Source: Kiritimatiellia bacterium (GTDB lineage Bacteria > Verrucomicrobiota > Kiritimatiellia > RFP12 > UBA1067). From it: a DNA stretch of 5,498 nt. Location: assembly GCA_017547265.1 (NCBI GenBank), contig JAFYQC010000051.1, positions 1 to 5,498 of the forward strand. The letters run 5' to 3'. The notes beneath the pieces are model-generated. The model was given only the letters and a program-made list of their open reading frames with translations, made no database searches and was not told the origin of the DNA. A program made the position numbers and the translations under genes. Positions 1-5,498 of this stretch are shown piece after piece. Position 1 is the first letter of the stretch, and each line of letters starts with the position of its first letter.

Positions 1-73
1 GAACTTCTCCGAAAGTCGTGTTCACAAACAATCCCAAGGTGCACAGAAGTCGGTGCCTGATTGGGTAGGTGCA

Positions 74-140
74 GCGGCGGGGTGCCCAAGCGGCAGCCGG
101 GCCTTCAAAACAGCCCGGCTGTATTAGCTTGGGTCGCCGC
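74..140. other. Nested GC-rich inverted repeat, possible structured RNA
   Basis: Three stacked complementary pairs share one axis. The inner pair is CAGCCGGGC (94-102) with GCCCGGCTG (113-121), a perfect 9-bp stem with a 10-nt A-rich loop. The middle pair is CCCAAGC (85-91) with GCTTGGG (127-133), extended by G84 with T134. The outer pair is GCGGCG (74-79) with CGCCGC (135-140). Small asymmetric internal loops lie between them (80-83; 92-93 against 122-126). No T-run follows, so it is not a standard intrinsic terminator. I do not recognise a known RNA family. It could be part of a small RNA, a 5' leader, a relic of a repeat element, or the end of an upstream transcript. The pairing is seen directly; RNA function is inference. 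Confidence 0.45.
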
Positions 141-156
141 GGACGCATGAAAACCA

Positions 157-191
157 TTCCGGTTTTGCTCGCTACAACTTTTCCGGTTTTG
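157..191. repeat. 11-bp direct repeat, two copies
   Basis: TTCCGGTTTTG occurs at 157-167 and again exactly at 181-191, with starts 24 bp apart, upstream of the protease gene. The first copy also forms the right arm of a small hairpin (AAAACC 150-155 with GGTTTT 161-166). Two identical sites in a promoter-proximal region could be operator half-sites or a duplicated scrap. The sequence does not decide between these. Confidence 0.5.
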
Positions 192-240
192 AAATCTACA
201 CGACAACTCACAGTAAATTGCCACAGCGGGGGAGCCGTTT

Positions 241-249
241 TGGTATAAT
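241..249 (+). promoter_or_regulatory. Extended -10 promoter for the protease gene
   Basis: TGGTATAAT matches the extended -10 form (TG, one base, then consensus TATAAT at 244-249). A weak -35-like TTGCCA at 218-223 lies 20 bp upstream, longer than the usual spacing, but extended -10 promoters need little -35 contact. Start of transcription is expected about 6-8 nt after the -10, near 255-257. That is at or next to the ATG at 257. Confidence 0.5.
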
Positions 250-256
250 ATTATAT

Positions 257-1027
257 ATGTTGTTTTTCGGAAACAGGTTCAAGCTTTGTGAGATGTTCGG
301 GGTACCAGTGTATCTCGACTGGTCGACAGTGCTGCTTGCGCTCATGTTCTTGCAGACGGGGTCGCTATTCTTGGCATTAGGACTCGCGATTATTCTTCTT
401 GCTTCAATCGTCTTACACGAGCTTGGACACTCGCTGACGGCGCGTTGTTTTGGATGTGAGACGCGATACATCACGTTGACGGTCATCGGTGGATGTGCCT
501 CTTTGGAGCAGATGCCTCGTAAGGCATGGCAGGAGTTCTTGACAGCTGCGGCGGGGCCGCTTGTGAGTTTCATTCTTGGTGTAGCGTTTCTTGTGGCGTC
601 GGTGTTCATGCCAGAAGATAACATCCTCGGCGTGTTGTTCTGGTGCGGCGGGCAGATGAACATCGGCCTTGGGCTCTTCAATCTCTTGCCGGGCTTTCCC
701 ATGGATGGCGGACGCATCTTTCGCAGCACGATGCGTCTTTTTATGACACGCGCGAAGGCGACTTATGTTGCCATGATGGTGGGTCGCATAGCTGCCGCGT
801 TCCTCGTCTTTGGTCCGGCGCTTGGCGTGACGCATATCTGGATCATCCCAATTGGGGGGAATATCTTCATACGAATTCTGATTGCAGTGATGATTTGGAC
901 CGAGGGCTATCGCGAGTACCAGCTTGCGCTGATGGAATCGAGCTGGGACTATCAGGATTTTCGTGCGCGCGTCTCTCCGCCACCATACGGCGGCGAAGGC
1001 GACGACTGCGACGTCACGAGGAATTGA
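257..1027 (+). CDS. Site-2 protease (M50) family membrane metalloprotease
   Basis: This is an intramembrane zinc metalloprotease of the S2P/SpoIVFB type, 256 aa. Family members cut substrates inside or near the membrane, often in signalling or membrane quality control. The zinc motif HELGH is at residues 54-58 in a hydrophobic helix. The second motif, FNLLPGFPMDGGR (141-153), carries the expected third zinc ligand, Asp150. The N-terminus (GNRFKLCEMFGVPVYLDWS) is typical of the family, and several hydrophobic helices are visible. There is no PDZ or CBS domain, so this is a minimal form, and its C-tail is polar. I chose ATG 257 over an in-frame TTG at 218 because the -10 box lies between them and homology starts here. 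No Shine-Dalgarno precedes it; a fallback ATG is at 293. Its codons are visibly less GC-biased than those of the next genes. It ends 22 nt before the sugar kinase, so read-through is possible, but no functional link is evident. The substrate is unknown. Confidence 0.88.
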   Translation: MLFFGNRFKLCEMFGVPVYLDWSTVLLALMFLQTGSLFLALGLAIILLASIVLHELGHSLTARCFGCETRYITLTVIGGCASLEQMPRKAWQEFLTAAAGPLVSFILGVAFLVASVFMPEDNILGVLFWCGGQMNIGLGLFNLLPGFPMDGGRIFRSTMRLFMTRAKATYVAMMVGRIAAAFLVFGPALGVTHIWIIPIGGNIFIRILIAVMIWTEGYREYQLALMESSWDYQDFRARVSPPPYGGEGDDCDVTRN

Positions 1028-1039
1028 ACAAACATAAAC

Positions 1040-1044
1040 GGAGG
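1040..1044 (+). promoter_or_regulatory. Strong ribosome binding site of the kinase gene
   Basis: GGAGG lies 5 nt before the ATG at 1050, in an A-rich context. It fixes the kinase start and contrasts with the absence of any such motif at the neighbouring protease and aldolase genes. Confidence 0.8.
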
Positions 1045-1049
1045 AAAAT

Positions 1050-2150
1050 ATGGAAGGAATGAAGGTAAAGGCGCCTGGAACGGCGATGTGGGATGCGGCG
1101 AGTCTTGGCGAGATAATGCTTCGCCTCGACCCGGGCGATGGGCGAATCCACACTGCGCGCGATTTCAAGGTTTGGGAAGGTGGCGGCGAATACAATGTCG
1201 TCCGCGGGCTTCGTCGTTGCTTCGGGCTCAAGACGACGGCGGTGACCGCTTTTGCCGACAATCCCGTTGGGCGCCTCGTCGAGGACTTCATGCTTCAGGG
1301 CGGTGTCGACACGAGCCACGTCAAGTGGGTTCCCTATGATGGCATTGGCCGCACGGTCAGGAACGGCCTCAATTTCGTGGAGCGTGGCTTCGGCTGCCGT
1401 GGCGCGCGTTCGTGCGCCGACCGCGGGCTTACGGCGGTGAGCCAGCTCAAGCCGGGCGACATCGATTGGGAGCAGCTCTTCGGCAAGGAGGGCGTCAGGT
1501 GGTTCCACACGGGCGGCATATTTGCCGCGCTCTCCGAGACGACGGCGGACGTCGTGATAGAGGCGCTCAAGGCCGCGAAGAAGTACGGCACCGTCACTAG
1601 CTACGATCTCAACTACCGCGCCTCGCTCTGGAAGTCGATTGGCGGCCAGGCAAAGGCCCAGGAGGTTAACCGCGAGATCGCGAAGTATGTCGACGTCATG
1701 ATCGGCAACGAGGAAGACTTCACCGCGGCGCTCGGCATCGAGGTAGAGGGCGTTGACAAGAACCTTACGACGCTTCCGATCGAGGGCTTCAAGAAGATGA
1801 TTGAGAAGGCCGTCTCGATCTACCCGAATTTCAAGGCCGTGGCGACAACGCTTAGGTCTGTCAAGTCCGCGACGGTAAACGACTGGTCGGCGATATGCTG
1901 GTACAAGGGCGAGCTGCACGAGTCGATCAAGCGTCCGGGGCTCGAGATCTACGACCGCGTTGGCGGCGGCGATTCGTTCGCTTCGGGGCTCGTTTACGGC
2001 TTTATGACTTTTGACGACGCCGAGAAGGCAGTCAACTACGGCGCGGCGCACGGTGCGCTCGCCATGACGACTCCCGGCGACACTTCGATGGCGACGAAGG
2101 CCGACGTCGAGAAAATGGTCGGCGGAGGTTCTGCCCGCGTCGACCGGTAG
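1050..2150 (+). CDS. 2-dehydro-3-deoxygluconokinase (KDG kinase), PfkB family
   Basis: Cytoplasmic sugar kinase of the ribokinase/PfkB fold, 366 aa. It is predicted to phosphorylate 2-keto-3-deoxygluconate with ATP to give KDPG. The N-terminal substrate region shows SLGEIMLRLDPGD (18-30) and the glycine-rich WEGGGEYNV (42-50). The PfkB signature DRVGGGDSFASG is at 302-313, with catalytic base Asp308 and the anion-hole glycines just before it. It is somewhat longer than typical PfkB kinases (about 310-340 aa), mainly through a loop near residues 105-125 (NGLNFVERGFGCRGARSC) that holds Cys116 and Cys122. The start is set by GGAGG 5 nt upstream. The KDPG aldolase directly downstream strongly supports KDG as substrate over fructose or ribose. 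Other PfkB specificities cannot be fully excluded from sequence alone. Confidence 0.88.
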   Translation: MEGMKVKAPGTAMWDAASLGEIMLRLDPGDGRIHTARDFKVWEGGGEYNVVRGLRRCFGLKTTAVTAFADNPVGRLVEDFMLQGGVDTSHVKWVPYDGIGRTVRNGLNFVERGFGCRGARSCADRGLTAVSQLKPGDIDWEQLFGKEGVRWFHTGGIFAALSETTADVVIEALKAAKKYGTVTSYDLNYRASLWKSIGGQAKAQEVNREIAKYVDVMIGNEEDFTAALGIEVEGVDKNLTTLPIEGFKKMIEKAVSIYPNFKAVATTLRSVKSATVNDWSAICWYKGELHESIKRPGLEIYDRVGGGDSFASGLVYGFMTFDDAEKAVNYGAAHGALAMTTPGDTSMATKADVEKMVGGGSARVDR

Positions 2151-2152
2151 AA

Positions 2153-2208
2153 CCTTTCAACTTTTCAACTTTTCAACTATTCAACTTTTCAACTTTTCAA
2201 CTTTTCAA
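2153..2208. repeat. 8-bp tandem repeat, seven units
   Basis: The unit CTTTTCAA repeats head to tail seven times. The first unit (2153-2160, CCTTTCAA) and the fourth (2177-2184, CTATTCAA) each carry one substitution; the other five are exact. A degenerate eighth unit (CTCTACTC, 2209-2216) runs up to the aldolase ATG. The array fills almost the whole kinase-aldolase spacer, begins two bases after the kinase stop, and contains no Shine-Dalgarno. It could arise by slippage. Whether it has a role in translation or protein binding is unknown. Confidence 0.95.
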
Positions 2209-2216
2209 CTCTACTC

Positions 2217-2858
2217 ATGAACATCGTTGAAACACTCAAGTCGGCGGGGATAATCCCGGTAATCGTAATCGAAAAGGAAGAGCAGGCAGTCCCGCTCGCG
2301 AAGGCGCTAGTGAAGGGCGGTCTTCCCGTCCTCGAAGTGACCTTCCGCACCAAGGCCGCCGCAGGCGCAATCGCCGCGATCAAGCGCGAAGTGCCCGAGG
2401 CGATCGTTGGCGCTGGCACGATCCTCACTGTCGAGCAGCTTCGCGCAGCGAAGGAGGCGGGTGCCGTGTTTGGCGTCGCCCCTGGGTTTGATCCCGTCAT
2501 CATGGCGGCGGCGAAGGCGGAGCAGATTCCGTTCTGCCCTGGCATCGCGACGGCGAGCGAGCTTTCGCAGGCGCTAACTGCTGGCGCGCCGATGGTCAAG
2601 TTCTTCCCGGCCGAGGCCGCGGGCGGCGTCAAGATGATCAAGAACCTTCTTGGCGCGTTCCGCTTTACCGGCGTGAAGTTCATGCCGACTGGCGGCGTCA
2701 ACCTCTCGAACGTGGGCGACTACCTCGCCGTCCCCGAGATCGTCGCCTGCGGCGGCACGTGGATCGTCCCGAAGGACGCGCTTGCGGCTGGCGACTATGC
2801 CGCGATTGAGAAACTTGCCGCCGACGCTTCGGCGCTCGTCAAGAAGATCCGCGGCTAA
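2217..2858 (+). CDS. eda: KDPG/KHG aldolase (class I)
   Basis: Cytoplasmic class I aldolase, 213 aa, the usual length for the family. It cleaves 2-keto-3-deoxy-6-phosphogluconate to pyruvate and glyceraldehyde 3-phosphate; relatives also act on 4-hydroxy-2-oxoglutarate. The Schiff-base lysine is Lys128 in the motif VKFFPAE. The general acid/base glutamate is Glu40 in LEVTFRT, followed by the phosphate/carboxylate-binding Arg44. CPGIATASE, PTGGVNLSNV and the C-terminal GGTWIVPKD are typical family blocks. The start MNIVETLKSAGIIPV fits the family, so ATG 2217 is secure although no Shine-Dalgarno precedes it, only repeat units. The upstream neighbour makes its substrate and the downstream neighbour is a sugar transporter, so the three form a catabolic cluster. 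Confidence 0.93.
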   Translation: MNIVETLKSAGIIPVIVIEKEEQAVPLAKALVKGGLPVLEVTFRTKAAAGAIAAIKREVPEAIVGAGTILTVEQLRAAKEAGAVFGVAPGFDPVIMAAAKAEQIPFCPGIATASELSQALTAGAPMVKFFPAEAAGGVKMIKNLLGAFRFTGVKFMPTGGVNLSNVGDYLAVPEIVACGGTWIVPKDALAAGDYAAIEKLAADASALVKKIRG

Positions 2859-2868
2859 AAGGCCGCGG
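2849..2868 (+). other. GC-only hairpin over the aldolase stop codon
   Basis: CCGCGGC (2849-2855) pairs perfectly with GCCGCGG (2862-2868). The 6-nt loop TAAAAG holds the aldolase stop codon. No T-run follows, so it is unlikely to terminate transcription on its own. It ends 12 nt before the GGAGG of the transporter gene. A role in mRNA stability or in limiting ribosome movement between the two genes is possible but inferred. Confidence 0.6.
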
Positions 2869-2892
2869 CGGGTCACGACGGGAGGGGAGAGT

Positions 2893-4245
2893 ATGGTTCC
2901 GCGCAAATACCTAGGCATATTCGCGATGCTCGTCAGCTGCTTCGCGCTCTGGGGGCTTCTCAACAACATGACCGACAACCTCGTGCCGGCGTTCCAGAAG
3001 ATATTCCGCACGAGCCAGTCCACCGCGGGCTTTGTCCAGGTGTCGTTCTATGGGGCCTACTCGGTTATTGCGATCTTTGCGTCGCTGCTCATTCAGAGGG
3101 CTGGTTACCGTGTTGGCGTGCTCGTCGGTCTTGGCGTATATGTAATCGGTGCTCTCCTCTATGTTCCCGCCTGCATCGCGCAGAGTTTCTGGACCTACAT
3201 CGTCGGCATCTTCGTCGTAGCCGGCGGCTGTGCCGTACTTGAAACTACGTGCAACCCATACGTCCTTGCTCTCGGAGACGAGGCGACGGCGGTAAGGCGG
3301 CTTAACTTCGCCCAGATGTTCAATCCTCTTGGTTCGCTCGCGGGCATCCTTCTCGCGCAGCAGCTCATCCTCGCGAACCTCAATCCGGCGACTGCCGACG
3401 AGAGGGCGGTTATGCCTGCCGCAGAACTCGACGCGATCGTCCACCATGAGCTTTTCTGGGTATGTGTGCCGTATGTCGGGCTTTGCGCTATAGCGGCGGC
3501 GATCTGGATCTTCTTCTTCCGCTCGGGAAGGACCGATGTCGACGTGGTGCTTGATGAAAAGACCGACTACAAGGCGATCTTCTCCATCCTCGCCCATTCA
3601 CCGCGCTGGTATCTCGGCGTCGTGGCGCAGGTGTTTTACGTCGGCGTCCAGATCGCGGCGTGGACTTGGATGAACGTCTACTGCCAGAAGGAACTTGGCG
3701 TCACGGCGAAGGACGGCGCCACATATTACCTTATCGCGATATCGACGTTCATCGCCTGCCGCTGGATAGCGACGTTCGCGATGAAGTATGTAAATCCCGC
3801 CTCGATAATGGCCGCGTTCGCGTTTGCCGCCATAGCCTGCTGCGCCGGCGTAATGTATCTGCCGACGAAGGTTCTTTTCGTCGTTCACGGTCTTCCGTTC
3901 TCGGCGAACGTCATTTGCCTCATTGCGATGTCGGGCTTCATGTCGCTGATGTTCCCGACCATCTACGGCATCGCCCTCGGCGGAATGGACCAGAGGGCGC
4001 ACAAGCTTGGCGCGGCCGGGCTCATCATGGCAATCGTGGGCGGTGCGTTGCTCACGCCATGGATGGCGGCCATCATCGGCGACGCGAACTCCTTCTGGAC
4101 GACGCTTGTGCCGATGTGTGCGGACGAGTGGGATACAAATCTCAAGCTCACGCAGGCCTCGCTCCGTGCGTCTTTCATCGTTCCCGCGATCTGCTTCGCC
4201 GTGGTCGGCGTATATGCGGTCGCGTTTCGCCGGCCTTCAAAATGA
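2893..4245 (+). CDS. FucP-type (FHS family) MFS sugar:H+ symporter
   Basis: Inner-membrane secondary transporter of the major facilitator superfamily, 450 aa, with about 12 hydrophobic helices. Similarity to the L-fucose:proton symporter group can be seen along its length: NNMTDNLVP (24-32), LETTCNPY (116-123), RLNFAQMFNPLG (136-147), QVFYVGVQIAAWTW (246-259) and FMSLMFPTIYG (349-359). The two acidic residues essential in E. coli FucP (Asp46, Glu135) align with Asp28 and Glu117. The start is ATG 2893, with GGAGG at 2881-2885 and 7-nt spacing. The frame stays open upstream to an ATG at 2782, but that overlaps the aldolase and encodes an implausible Arg-rich leader. FHS members carry fucose, glucose/galactose or N-acetylglucosamine. 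The neighbours suggest a sugar or sugar acid entering the KDG route, so no gene name is given. It follows the aldolase by 34 nt and is probably co-transcribed. Confidence 0.88.
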   Translation: MVPRKYLGIFAMLVSCFALWGLLNNMTDNLVPAFQKIFRTSQSTAGFVQVSFYGAYSVIAIFASLLIQRAGYRVGVLVGLGVYVIGALLYVPACIAQSFWTYIVGIFVVAGGCAVLETTCNPYVLALGDEATAVRRLNFAQMFNPLGSLAGILLAQQLILANLNPATADERAVMPAAELDAIVHHELFWVCVPYVGLCAIAAAIWIFFFRSGRTDVDVVLDEKTDYKAIFSILAHSPRWYLGVVAQVFYVGVQIAAWTWMNVYCQKELGVTAKDGATYYLIAISTFIACRWIATFAMKYVNPASIMAAFAFAAIACCAGVMYLPTKVLFVVHGLPFSANVICLIAMSGFMSLMFPTIYGIALGGMDQRAHKLGAAGLIMAIVGGALLTPWMAAIIGDANSFWTTLVPMCADEWDTNLKLTQASLRASFIVPAICFAVVGVYAVAFRRPSK

Positions 4246-4249
4246 TTAA

Positions 4250-4306
4250 CCATGTAGAACATGAAGAACATGCAGGAACTCTACACGATCTACACGTTCT
4301 ACACGG
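4250..4306. repeat. Two opposed 9-bp repeat arrays (imperfect inverted repeat)
   Basis: The left array has three 9-bp units: CATGTAGAA, CATGAAGAA and CATGCAGGA (4251-4277). The right array has three units of the opposite sense: CTCTACACG, ATCTACACG and TTCTACACG (4279-4305). Aligned as 28-nt arms (4250-4277 against 4279-4306), 20 positions are complementary. Most mismatches become G-U wobbles if the minus strand is transcribed, giving about 25 of 28 pairs, but not in + strand RNA. An A7 run (4309-4315) follows rather than a T-run, so it is not a + strand intrinsic terminator. Confidence 0.85.
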
Positions 4307-4337
4307 CTAAAAAAATTTCTGACGAATCAACAATTTA

Positions 4338-4343
4338 AAGGAG
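4338..4343 (+). promoter_or_regulatory. Ribosome binding site of iorA with long spacing
   Basis: AAGGAG lies 13 nt before the ATG at 4357, longer than the usual 5-9 nt. No closer in-frame start exists, and the protein clearly begins at 4357, so this is probably still the site used, aided by the A-rich spacer. Confidence 0.6.
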
Positions 4344-4356
4344 AAAGCACAAGAAA

Positions 4357-5498
4357 ATGAAGAAGTTCCTTAGCGCAAACGAGGCGGTCGCGCATGCCGC
4401 GGCCCAGGCAGGTTGTGTAGTGGCGTCGGCCTATCCGGGCACGCCCTCTACGGAGATACTCGAGAACATAGCGAAGTTCAAGGACACGATTCGCTGCGAA
4501 TGGGCGGTGAACGAGAAGGTCGCGGTCGAGACTGCCGTCGGCGCCTCCATGGCAGGTGCGCGCGCGATCACCGCGATGAAGCACGTCGGGCTGAACGTCG
4601 CGATGGATCCCTTGATGACTTTCACATACGTCGGACCCTTGGGCGGCTTCGTCCTCGTTTCGGCCGACGACCCCGGCATGCACTCGTCGCAGAACGAGCA
4701 GGACAACCGCAACCTCGCCAAGTTCGCGCGCGCGCTTCTTTTGGAGCCTGCCGACTCGCAGGAAGCGTACGACATGACGCTCAAGGCGTTCGAGCTTTCC
4801 GAGAAGTTCCAGGTGCCTGTGATCCTGCGTCTCACGACGCGTACGAGCCACTCGGCCTCCCTCGTCGAGCTCGGTGATTTCAAGCCAGCTCCCCATCCGC
4901 TTCTCCCCTACAAGAAGAACATCGCGAAGAACATTCCAGTTCCGATGTTCGCGCGCCAGCACCGCGTGAATGCGCAGAAGCGCACAGAGGCGATGGAGAA
5001 GGATGCGAGCCGCTCCAAGTTCAACAAAGTGGTGAAACCCGCGAAGGGCGTAAAGGTCTCCGCGAAGGTGAAGGGGCTCGGCATCATCACCTCGGCCGTC
5101 GCGTACCAGTATGTCCGCGAGATTTTCCCCGATTGCCAGATCCTGAAGCTCGGCTGGACGAATCCGCTTCCGAAGGCGCTCGTCACGAAGTTTGCAAAGT
5201 CCGTCAAGAAGCTGCTCGTAGTAGAGGAACTCGATCCGTTCCTCGAGGACCAGGTCAAGGCGATGGGCATCAAGGTTCTCACGCACAAGACGGAGCTCAA
5301 CATGCACGAGCTCAACGCAGACCGCATCCAGAACCTCAGGCACGAGATTCTCGGCGACGTGCCGAAGGCGAAGGTGGCTAAGCCGGTCGAGGGGCTTCCC
5401 ACGCGTCCGCCGGTTCTCTGCGCTGGCTGCGGGCACCGCGGCGTTTTCTACGTCCTTCACAAGCTCGGCGCGACTGTAACAGGCGACATCGGCTGCTA
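4357..5498 (+). CDS. iorA: Indolepyruvate:ferredoxin oxidoreductase alpha subunit, 5' part
   Basis: Partial gene: 380 complete codons, still open at the window edge. The enzyme, an IorA/IorB complex, is cytoplasmic and oxygen sensitive. It oxidatively decarboxylates aryl pyruvates (indole-, phenyl- or hydroxyphenylpyruvate from aromatic amino acids) to aryl-acetyl-CoA, reducing ferredoxin. Visible features are YPGTPSTEI (26-34), the thiamine-activating glutamate region NEKVAVE (Glu53), DDPGMHSSQNEQDNR in the N-terminal pyrimidine-binding domain, a middle transketolase-C-like domain (about residues 225-330), and CAGCGHRG. The start of the diphosphate/Mg-binding motif, GDIGC (376-380), is the last thing in the window. 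The remaining TPP domain and the C-terminal 4Fe-4S ferredoxin domain should lie downstream, and iorB is usually next to it. The family is mostly found in anaerobes and archaea. It is separated from the sugar genes by a 111-nt repeat-bearing spacer and is probably a separate unit. Confidence 0.93.
   Translation, partial: MKKFLSANEAVAHAAAQAGCVVASAYPGTPSTEILENIAKFKDTIRCEWAVNEKVAVETAVGASMAGARAITAMKHVGLNVAMDPLMTFTYVGPLGGFVLVSADDPGMHSSQNEQDNRNLAKFARALLLEPADSQEAYDMTLKAFELSEKFQVPVILRLTTRTSHSASLVELGDFKPAPHPLLPYKKNIAKNIPVPMFARQHRVNAQKRTEAMEKDASRSKFNKVVKPAKGVKVSAKVKGLGIITSAVAYQYVREIFPDCQILKLGWTNPLPKALVTKFAKSVKKLLVVEELDPFLEDQVKAMGIKVLTHKTELNMHELNADRIQNLRHEILGDVPKAKVAKPVEGLPTRPPVLCAGCGHRGVFYVLHKLGATVTGDIGC

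Noticed and set aside
30..65. RNase P-like ACAGAA segment as part of an RNase P RNA
   Set aside because: Only the short ACAGAA word matches. The following bases do not fit the conserved P4 strand, and no partner segment is in the window.
2..126. Open frame entering from the left edge and ending at TAG 124-126, as a gene tail
   Set aside because: About 41 codons with no recognisable motif, no GC-biased third positions, and overlap with the nested inverted repeat. A real C-terminus cannot be excluded but is not supported.
218..256. TTG at 218 as the start of the protease
   Set aside because: The extended -10 box lies inside this extension, no ribosome binding site precedes the TTG, and family similarity begins at the ATG at 257.
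1014..2051. Long minus-strand open frame (345 codons) opposite the kinase
   Set aside because: It is Arg/Leu/Ala/Val-rich, has no family motif, and lies antisense to a well-supported kinase. Such frames are common opposite GC-biased genes.
2153..2216. CRISPR array
   Set aside because: The units are only 8 bp, directly abutting, with no spacers.
2782..2892. Upstream ATG extension of the transporter
   Set aside because: It overlaps the aldolase 3' end and would add a highly basic, non-hydrophobic leader, while ATG 2893 has a strong GGAGG and a family-like N-terminus.
4250..4320. Intrinsic terminator after the transporter
   Set aside because: The inverted repeat is followed by an A-run rather than a T-run on the + strand, and the arms are poorly paired in + strand RNA.
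4327..5460. Long minus-strand open frame (377 codons) opposite iorA
   Set aside because: It is the complement of a clear IorA coding region and shows no recognisable domain. Its length follows from codon bias on the + strand.

Overview
This window reads as a moderately GC-rich bacterial chromosome segment with every credible gene on the + strand. The ferredoxin-dependent oxidoreductase at the right edge suggests an anaerobe. The spacers carry short 8- and 9-bp periodic repeats. My impression is that this resembles uncultured gut Kiritimatiellota/Lentisphaerae-type (PVC) genomes, but that is a weak impression and the taxon cannot be fixed from the sequence alone. I see no mobile element, CRISPR array, tRNA or rRNA.

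Layout. Bases 1-256 are non-coding. They hold a nested GC-rich inverted repeat (74-140), an 11-bp direct repeat (157-191) and an extended -10 promoter (241-249). The promoter sits so close to the ATG at 257 that the first mRNA may be leaderless. Next comes a compact site-2-type membrane metalloprotease (257-1027). After 22 nt and a strong ribosome binding site comes a PfkB-family 2-keto-3-deoxygluconate kinase (1050-2150). A 66-nt spacer made almost wholly of an 8-bp tandem repeat leads to a KDPG aldolase (2217-2858). A 34-nt gap with a GC-only hairpin then leads to a FucP-type (FHS family) sugar:H+ symporter (2893-4245). A 111-nt spacer with two opposed 9-bp repeat arrays precedes the 5' part of iorA (4357 to the window end), the alpha subunit of indolepyruvate:ferredoxin oxidoreductase.

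How it fits together. The kinase and aldolase form the lower Entner-Doudoroff branch: KDG is phosphorylated to KDPG, which is cleaved to pyruvate and glyceraldehyde 3-phosphate. The adjacent symporter probably imports a sugar or sugar acid that feeds this branch. The enzymes that would make KDG (uronate isomerase, reductases, dehydratases) are not in the window. The protease at the front and iorA at the back look like functionally separate neighbours. The genes belong to known families. The least explained material is in the spacers: repeats taking the place of a Shine-Dalgarno sequence, short words shared among three spacers, and the structured element upstream of the protease.
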